Assembly: GCA_944329545.1 (NCBI GenBank)
Contig: CALVIK010000074.1
Span: forward strand, 1-28,932
Reading direction: 5' to 3'
Source of the DNA: an uncultured Bacilli bacterium
GTDB taxonomy: Bacteria > Bacillota_I > Bacilli_A > RF39 > UBA660
Length of the DNA: 28,932 bases
A model generated the notes under the pieces. That model was not told where the DNA came from and did no database searches. It saw only the letters and a program-made list of their open reading frames with translations. This document shows positions 24,676-28,932 of this stretch, piece after piece (within the stretch, counting starts at the first letter, position 1; each line of letters begins with the position of its first letter). The translations under genes and the position numbers were made by a program.

Positions 24676-25278
24676 ATGAAAACAATATGGAAAGTGTTGA
24701 TTGGCGTTGTTTTAGTTATAATTGTTATTGCTTTAGCATTCTTTATTTATATGAAAAGTACTTACTTAAGTGAAAATGAAATTAAAGACATTATAATTGA
24801 AGATACTAAGCAAAAATCTAACGACATTTATTTTGAAAGTGTTGAATTTGAGTGGGACGAAAAAGCTTATGATGTTAACATTTATTATAACAATGTCGAA
24901 TACGAATATAAAGTTGACGCTAAAAATGGGCGAATCGTCTACACTGATTTTCATGGCATTCAAACCAATCATGTAAATAACCAAGAAACACAAAATAACA
25001 CAAGTAATCAAAATAACACAAACAATCAAAATAGCGCTAGTAATCAAAACGGAAACCAAAACAATGGTATTTCTTTAAATGAAGCTAAAGATATTGCTTT
25101 TACTGAAGCTGGAGTTACGGAAAATAATGTAACTGTTACTAAAGCTGTTCACGAAATTGAAGATGGCATCGATGTTTTTGAAATTGAGTTTGTCGATAGT
25201 ACTTATGAATATGATTTTACTATTAACAAAAATACTGGAGAAGTTATGGCTTATGATAAAGATCATTTGCGCCGTTAA
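24676..25278 (+). CDS. Membrane-anchored PepSY-domain protein
   Basis: 200 aa. Residues 5-27 (WKVLIGVVLVIIVIALAFFIY) are a signal anchor. Residues 34-90 and 130-197 are two PepSY-like repeats: SENEIKDIIIEDTKQKSNDI with VNIYYNNVEYEYKVDAKNGR, and SLNEAKDIAFTEAGVTENNV with YEYDFTINKNTGEVMAYDKD. The linker (about 105-132) is almost all Asn, Gln, Thr and Ser. PepSY domains are extracytoplasmic and are linked to control of secreted proteases or to wall-associated roles; no partner protease is nearby. AATTGGAGGTAATTT precedes the ATG. It is element cargo, transcribed toward the recombinase. Confidence 0.85.
   Translation: MKTIWKVLIGVVLVIIVIALAFFIYMKSTYLSENEIKDIIIEDTKQKSNDIYFESVEFEWDEKAYDVNIYYNNVEYEYKVDAKNGRIVYTDFHGIQTNHVNNQETQNNTSNQNNTNNQNSASNQNGNQNNGISLNEAKDIAFTEAGVTENNVTVTKAVHEIEDGIDVFEIEFVDSTYEYDFTINKNTGEVMAYDKDHLRR
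24991..25056 (+). repeat. 18-bp tandem repeats encoding an Asn/Gln-rich linker
   Basis: Three and a half units of the form CAAAATAACACAAGTAAT (24991, 25009, 25027, 25045) encode QNNTSN-like hexapeptides of the PepSY linker. Confidence 0.75.
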
Positions 25279-25413
25279 CTTCTTTTTTTTATCTTATTAT
25301 TTGTCTTTGTAACACTATGATTAGACAGTTTAAAAACATCAGTTTTTTAATATTTTTTACAATTTTAATTATTTCATCAAATGCTTTCCTTTCGCAAAAT
25401 ATTCTGCCATGCT

Positions 25414-26976
25414 CTAATATAGCTTAAACTTATAGTAAATTTCTATTGTTTTATCTTCACTTATAAGTATCTTATCAATTAGATTTATAAGTAAATTTCT
25501 ACTTGGTTTTTCAAAAGATAAATATTCGTTTATTTTTTTTGATATTTCTTGCTTTTCTGCACCATTACCTAATACATCAATATTTTTAAGTTCTTCTACT
25601 AACTGATTTCTTTGCTTTTTCCAAGATACTATTTCATCTTTTTATTTAAAGGTTAAACGATTAAATATTTCCATATTAATATTACCATTTAACTTTTCTT
25701 CATATATTTTATCTATATATAAATTATTAATTTTTATTTTATTATTTAATAAAATTATTTCCTTTTGTTTTTTTGTTTTAAAATCATTTTCCTTTTTTGC
25801 GTTTTCTATTTTATTATAAAATGAACTGCTATCAACATAATTTTCACATATCTTTTTTATTTCTTTTAACACAAGCTTTTCTAACTTTTTATAATTAAGA
25901 CTATGAGGTGTGCATAAACCATATTTAGAATGATTAGTATAATAATTACAATGACAGTAATATCTTTTACCATCACTACTTTTATTTATGCCTATTTTAT
26001 GCCCGCATTCTTTACACAACATAAAGCCAGAAAGTAACTGCCGATTATGACTAGTAGATTTGTTTTTGTTTTTTTTTAATAATTCCCCTACTGTAGCAAA
26101 TACTTTTTTATCAATAATTGCTTCATGAGAATTTTTAGTAATTATCCACTTTTCTTTAGGTATTTTAACTTCTTTTTTTGATTTATAATTTATTTTTTTT
26201 CGTTTGCCTTGAGTAAGATTTCCAATATATGTTTCATTTGTAAGCATTTCTTTTATTGTTCTAGGACTCCATAATTCATAAGTAGTAGTCTTAATATCTC
26301 TATTAATTTTAGCGTAAACACTAGGAGTAGGAATATGCTCATCAGAAAATATATTAGCAATTTGTCTAGGACTATTTCCTTCTAATGCCAGATTAAACAT
26401 TCTTTCAATAATCGGTCTAATTTCTTCATCAACAACAATTTTATGTTTATCATTAGTATCTTTTTTATAGCCATATACGGCTTTCCAACCTAAAAATTGT
26501 CCTTGCTCTTTTTTTGCTCTTACAATTTTTCTGATTTTTTTAGATGTATCTTTTAAATAATAATCATTAAACATTAACTTAAATTGTAAAAACTCTAATC
26601 CTGGTGTTTCATAAAGTGTATCGATATCATCGTTTATTGCAATATATCTTATACCTTGTTCAGGAAATATTCTTTCAATATAATTGCCCATAGAAATATA
26701 ATCGCGACCCATTCGCGATAAATCTTTGGTAAGGATAGTATTAACTTTACCACTAGCAATATCCTCCATTAACCTTTTCCAAGAAGGTCTATTAAAATTA
26801 GAACCGGTAAAACCGTCATCAACATATTCATCAACATAATAAAAGTTTTCTTTGGTTTTTCTTAAAAATAATTTTAAAATTTCTCTTTGATTAGTAATAC
26901 TTTCACTTTCCATATTATCACCATCTTCACGAGATAATCTAATATAGAAAGCAATTTTAAAGATTTTTACCGACAA
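25414..26976 (-). pseudogene. Large serine recombinase (TndX/TnpX type) with in-frame stop near the C-terminus
   Basis: Integrase of the element. Start TTG at 26976, the only usual start in frame after a stop nine codons upstream. Catalytic domain: FYIRLSREDGDN with the nucleophilic Ser, then DEYVDDGFTGSNFNRPSW, ILTKDLSRMGRDYISMGNYI. The recombinase domain has KKIRKIVRAKKEQGQFLGWK and GNSPRQIANIF. The zinc ribbon is CKECGHKIG to CHCNYYTNHSKYGLC. TAA at 25642-25644 stops translation after 444 aa. The same frame then continues for 75 codons (KDEIVSWKKQRNQLVEELKN to LLINLIDKILISEDKTIEIY) to TAG at 25414. That tail is normal family sequence, so the full gene was 520 codons. The loss of this tail probably weakens or abolishes activity, leaving the element fixed. 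Confidence 0.92.
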
Positions 26977-26978
26977 TT

Positions 26979-27101
26979 TTATAGTCTCTCTTGGTAAGAT
27001 TTCTTAGAAAAGCCAAGATCTAAACAAAATTCTACTAAAAATTCTTCCATTATTTGTTGAAAGGTTTTCCCTTTATCATTAAAAACATTAACTATCTTCA
27101 T
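26979..27101 (-). CDS. 40-aa ORF coupled to the serine recombinase
   Basis: MKIVNVFNDKGKTFQQIMEE, then FLVEFCLDLGFSKKSYQERL. GGTGATGTT lies just before the ATG. It ends 2 nt before the recombinase TTG start in a different frame, which suggests translational coupling. Small ORFs of this type, with an IMEEFL-like segment, occur ahead of TnpX/TndX-type recombinases in Firmicutes elements in my recollection; I cannot verify this. It may be an accessory or directionality factor. The position 40 nt from the right arm fits that idea. Confidence 0.55.
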   Translation of the reverse strand: MKIVNVFNDKGKTFQQIMEEFLVEFCLDLGFSKKSYQERL

Positions 27102-27140
27102 AACATCACCACTATAATTTTATGAATTAAAAATTTGTTT

Positions 27141-27167
27141 ATTATAAGTTTTGCACCCGATATGGTG
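27141..27167 (+). other. Right attachment junction (attR half-sites)
   Basis: Element arm ATTATAAGTTTTGCACCCGA (from 27141), then TAT, followed by the crossover GG within GGTG (27164-27167) and the gene side GTATGCC. The arm is the inverted partner of the left arm. Confidence 0.85.
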
Positions 27168-27721
27168 GTATGCCAGCAATGACATTAGAATACGCTCTTA
27201 ATACTAATAATATTAATAGTCAAGAAGTTAATATTGACACTAGTATTGACTTTGCTTCAATGTCGGGTGCTTTTATTGGCGGAATTGGTGATTATGTCGC
27301 TTTGTTTGAACCAACAGCTTCCGAACTTGAAAAAGAAGGTTATGGTTATATTGTCGCTTCAATTGGTGAATTAGGTGGTGAAGTTCCTTATACTGCTTAC
27401 AACGCCAAAAAAAGCTATATTAAAAACAATCCTCGGGTAATTGAAGGTTTTACTAAAGCCACCCAAAGAGGACTTGATTATGTTCATTCGCATAGTGCGG
27501 AAGAGATTGCTAAGGTCATAACTAGTTATTTTCCAGATAACAGTGAAGAAGAAGTTGCGGAAATTGTTCAAAAGTATATTGATATTGATTCTTGGTACGA
27601 AACAACTTACATTAGTAAACAAAATTTTAAGCATATTGAAGATATTATAACTAATGCTGGAGAACTTGATAAAAGTGCGCCCTATAATAAATTAGTTGAT
27701 AATACATATGCAAAGGAATAA
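27164..27721 (+). pseudogene. ABC transporter substrate-binding protein, C-terminal fragment
   Basis: Second half of the gene begun at 20340. From the junction the frame reads GGMPAMTLEYALNTNNI, then IDTSIDFASMSGAFIGGIGD, VALFEPTASELEKEGYGYIV, VPYTAYNAKKSYIKNNP and a helical C-terminus ending NTYAKE. These are regular NMT1-like features. It has no ribosome site or start of its own: the ATG at 27170 is an internal Met of the native protein (GGMP). It stays intact to its normal stop, 2 nt before the ATPase ATG, showing no decay beyond the insertion. Excision of the element would restore the protein exactly. Confidence 0.93.
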
Positions 27722-27723
27722 TT

Positions 27724-28338
27724 ATGAAAATTTTGGAAATTAAAGATTTAAAAAAAACTTATCATACTAAAAAAAGAGAAATTTTAGCCGTTGATAATTT
27801 TTCTTTTGAATTAGAAAAAGGTGAGTTTGTAGCAATTGTCGGACCAAGTGGTTGCGGAAAATCTACCATTTTGAAAATGCTCTGTAATTTAGAAAACAAA
27901 TCTAGCGGAAATATTGCTGTTTTTCCTGGCATTAATCTTGGATATATGCCACAAGGTGATAGTTTATTCGAATGGCGTTCGGTTTTAAAAAATTGTTTAT
28001 TGGGCTTAGAAATTAAGCATAACTTAACTAAAGAAAACGAAAATTATGTTATTAAATTATTAAAAACTTATGGACTTGAAGATTTTATAAATGCTTATCC
28101 AAGTAATTTATCAGGAGGAATGCGTCAGCGTGTTTCTTTAATTAGAACTTTAGCGACCAAACCAGATATTCTATTATTAGATGAACCTTTCAGTGCTTTA
28201 GATTACCAAACTAGATTAGCCGTTTCTGATGATGTTTACAAAATTATCAAAAAGGAGAAAAAAAGCGCGATTATGGTTACTCATGACATTAGCGACCCCA
28301 TGTTCCAAATCAGTATGACTGTTTTAAACTATAAATAA
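27724..28338 (+). pseudogene. ABC transporter ATPase, 3'-truncated by a second element
   Basis: Nucleotide-binding subunit of the same importer (SsuB/TauB/ThiZ-like). Walker A GPSGCGKST, Q-loop MPQGDSLFEWRSV, signature LSGGMRQRVSLIRTLA, Walker B ILLLDEPFSALD and switch VTHDIS are all present. After AGC at 28291-28293 the family sequence (normally EA, then about 40-50 more residues) is lost and replaced by DPMFQISMTVLNYK and a stop. Native length would be about 245 aa; 190 remain. All catalytic residues survive, so the stub might fold, but the C-terminal part is missing. The permease gene expected next is not in the window. Its start follows the substrate-binding gene by 2 nt. Confidence 0.9.
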
Positions 28339-28358
28339 AAAGGCCTTTTTGGCCCTTA
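28335..28358 (-). terminator. Terminator after the second recombinase
   Basis: On the minus strand AAGG(G)CC-AAAAA-GGCCTT with a bulged G, followed by Ts, directly after the recombinase stop codon. Confidence 0.6.
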
Positions 28359-28932
28359 TATTTCATAGAGTTTTACATATAATATTTCTGGTTTTCCATT
28401 TTGTTTATTGTTATCTCTGTTTATAATTACAATTTTTTCGACAAATTCATTTAAAAATTGTAATCGTTCTTTATTGGTTAAATTTTGCCAATGACTTAAA
28501 ATGTCTTTAGCAATTTTTTTCTTATCGATTGTTTCTTCTTTATTTGTTTTAGGTGATAAGTTTTTTAATTCGTTTTCTAAAGTAGAAACTTCTGCTTCAA
28601 GTGTTTGTTTCATTTCATGATAATCTTTATAATCTATTTGGTCATTCATAAAATAACGCATAATTTCTTTAATCTTATTATTTTTTTGATTTAACCGTTT
28701 GTTTATACTATATATTTGTTCTTCTATCTCACTATTATCAGGTTCTAAGTCTACATTATCAAACTCATCTAACTGTTCTATATTACTCAGATATTCTAAA
28801 AATACATTTTCGACTTTTAAATGGGACATACCTTTTGCGGTGCATAGCCCTTTTTCCCTATCCGCGCACCTATTACCATAGTGAACATGTTTTGTTCCAT
28901 CTTTTAAGACTTTTATTGTTCTTTGAGTTGTT
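28356..28932 (-). CDS. Large serine recombinase, C-terminal part (continues beyond the right edge)
   Basis: The open frame from the edge to the stop at 28356 encodes 191 residues. It begins TTQRTIKVLKDGTKHVHYGN, continues RCADREKGLCTAKGMSHLKV, which is the second half of a recombinase zinc ribbon, then LEYLSNIEQLDEF. A long coiled coil (SEIEEQIYSINKRLNQKNNK to LEAEVSTLENELKNL) follows, and then a C-terminal region WQNLTNKERLQFLNEFVEKI with IVIINRD. This order is that of phage-type large serine integrases. The ATG at 28829 is internal, not the start. The catalytic domain lies outside the window. It is unrelated in detail to the recombinase at 25414-26976. Confidence 0.85.
   Translation of the reverse strand, partial: TTQRTIKVLKDGTKHVHYGNRCADREKGLCTAKGMSHLKVENVFLEYLSNIEQLDEFDNVDLEPDNSEIEEQIYSINKRLNQKNNKIKEIMRYFMNDQIDYKDYHEMKQTLEAEVSTLENELKNLSPKTNKEETIDKKKIAKDILSHWQNLTNKERLQFLNEFVEKIVIINRDNNKQNGKPEILYVKLYEI

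Larger units (their letters stand above)
20769..27163. mobile_element. 6395-bp serine-recombinase element inserted in the substrate-binding gene
   Basis: The element lies exactly between two halves of one reading frame. GGTG occurs at both junctions (20769-20772 and 27164-27167). Just inside are inverted arms sharing GGGTGYAAAACTTATAAT (20776-20793 plus; 27141-27158 minus). Rejoining the ends around the GG gives a near-palindromic site, CACCC...GGGTG, whose centre is GG, as expected for attP of a large serine recombinase. Contents: 30-aa ORF, EndA-like nuclease, CoA-transferase, acyltransferase, PepSY protein, recombinase with internal stop, 40-aa ORF. No conjugation or replication genes are present, so it is a small cargo element. 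Insertion by a serine recombinase, not a DDE transposase, is supported by the absence of a longer target duplication. Confidence 0.9.
28294..28932. mobile_element. Second serine-recombinase element, left end only
   Basis: Begins where the ATPase homology stops (28293-28296) and continues past the right edge. The only gene in view is a serine recombinase reading toward this end, as in integrases next to attL. It differs from the first recombinase in sequence and layout, with a coiled-coil-rich C-terminus. Size, right end and type (prophage or transposon) are not visible. Confidence 0.75.

Noticed and set aside
25279..25413. Further coding remnant after the recombinase stop
   Set aside because: The minus strand reads short Lys/Ile-rich peptides in two frames with no start or family match; too weak to call.
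20769..27163. DDE transposon with terminal inverted repeats
   Set aside because: The inverted arms could suggest this, but the only recombinase is of the serine class, the shared bases at the ends are limited to GGTG, and the arms are symmetric about the crossover as in attP.

Overview
The window looks like a chromosomal segment of a very AT-rich, anaerobic, fermentative low-GC Gram-positive bacterium, probably an uncultured gut Bacilli/RF39- or Erysipelotrichales-like lineage. This is an inference from: the rimP-nusA-ylxR-infB order; anaerobic ribonucleotide reductase and pyruvate formate-lyase, each with its radical-SAM activase; neighbouring pcrA and ligA; AGGAGG-type ribosome sites; and TATAAT-type promoters. 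TGG encodes Trp in the proteins read here and there is no sign of a recoded genetic code.

Layout. (1) 1-3910, minus strand: the rimP-nusA-ylxR-(dCMP deaminase)-infB transcription/translation operon. RimP is reduced to its N-terminal domain, and a dCMP deaminase sits where an L7Ae-like gene is usual. (2) 4126-7148, minus: the class III ribonucleotide reductase operon nrdD - 54-aa glycyl-radical protein - nrdG. The radical-bearing C-terminal domain of NrdD is a separate cistron. (3) 7605-10064, plus: polysaccharide deacetylase lipoprotein and three small hypothetical proteins. (4) 10075-13669, minus: a proline-rich tail-anchored repeat protein, pflA and pflB. (5) 13885-19364, minus: ligA, a 51-aa membrane protein and pcrA. 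An oppositely oriented BRO-N gene with a structured leader lies between ligA and the 51-aa gene. pcrA appears to start at AUA. (6) 19509-20282, plus: an M23 peptidase-domain protein without a signal peptide.

(7) From 20340 to the right edge is an ABC importer operon of the SsuA/NMT1 class broken by two independent serine-recombinase elements. The substrate-binding gene is split at codon 143/144 by a 6395-bp element (20769-27163). Its ends can be read to the base: a shared GGTG at the crossover and 23-bp imperfect inverted repeats just inside. Joining the outer halves restores an in-frame 328-aa protein. The element carries a 30-aa ORF, an EndA-like nuclease, a CoA-transferase, a membrane acyltransferase, a PepSY protein, a large serine recombinase with an in-frame TAA near its C-terminus, and a 40-aa ORF upstream of the recombinase. 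The next gene of the operon, the ATPase, is cut right after its switch histidine region by a second element, whose own serine recombinase runs off the right edge. No tRNA, rRNA or CRISPR array was seen.
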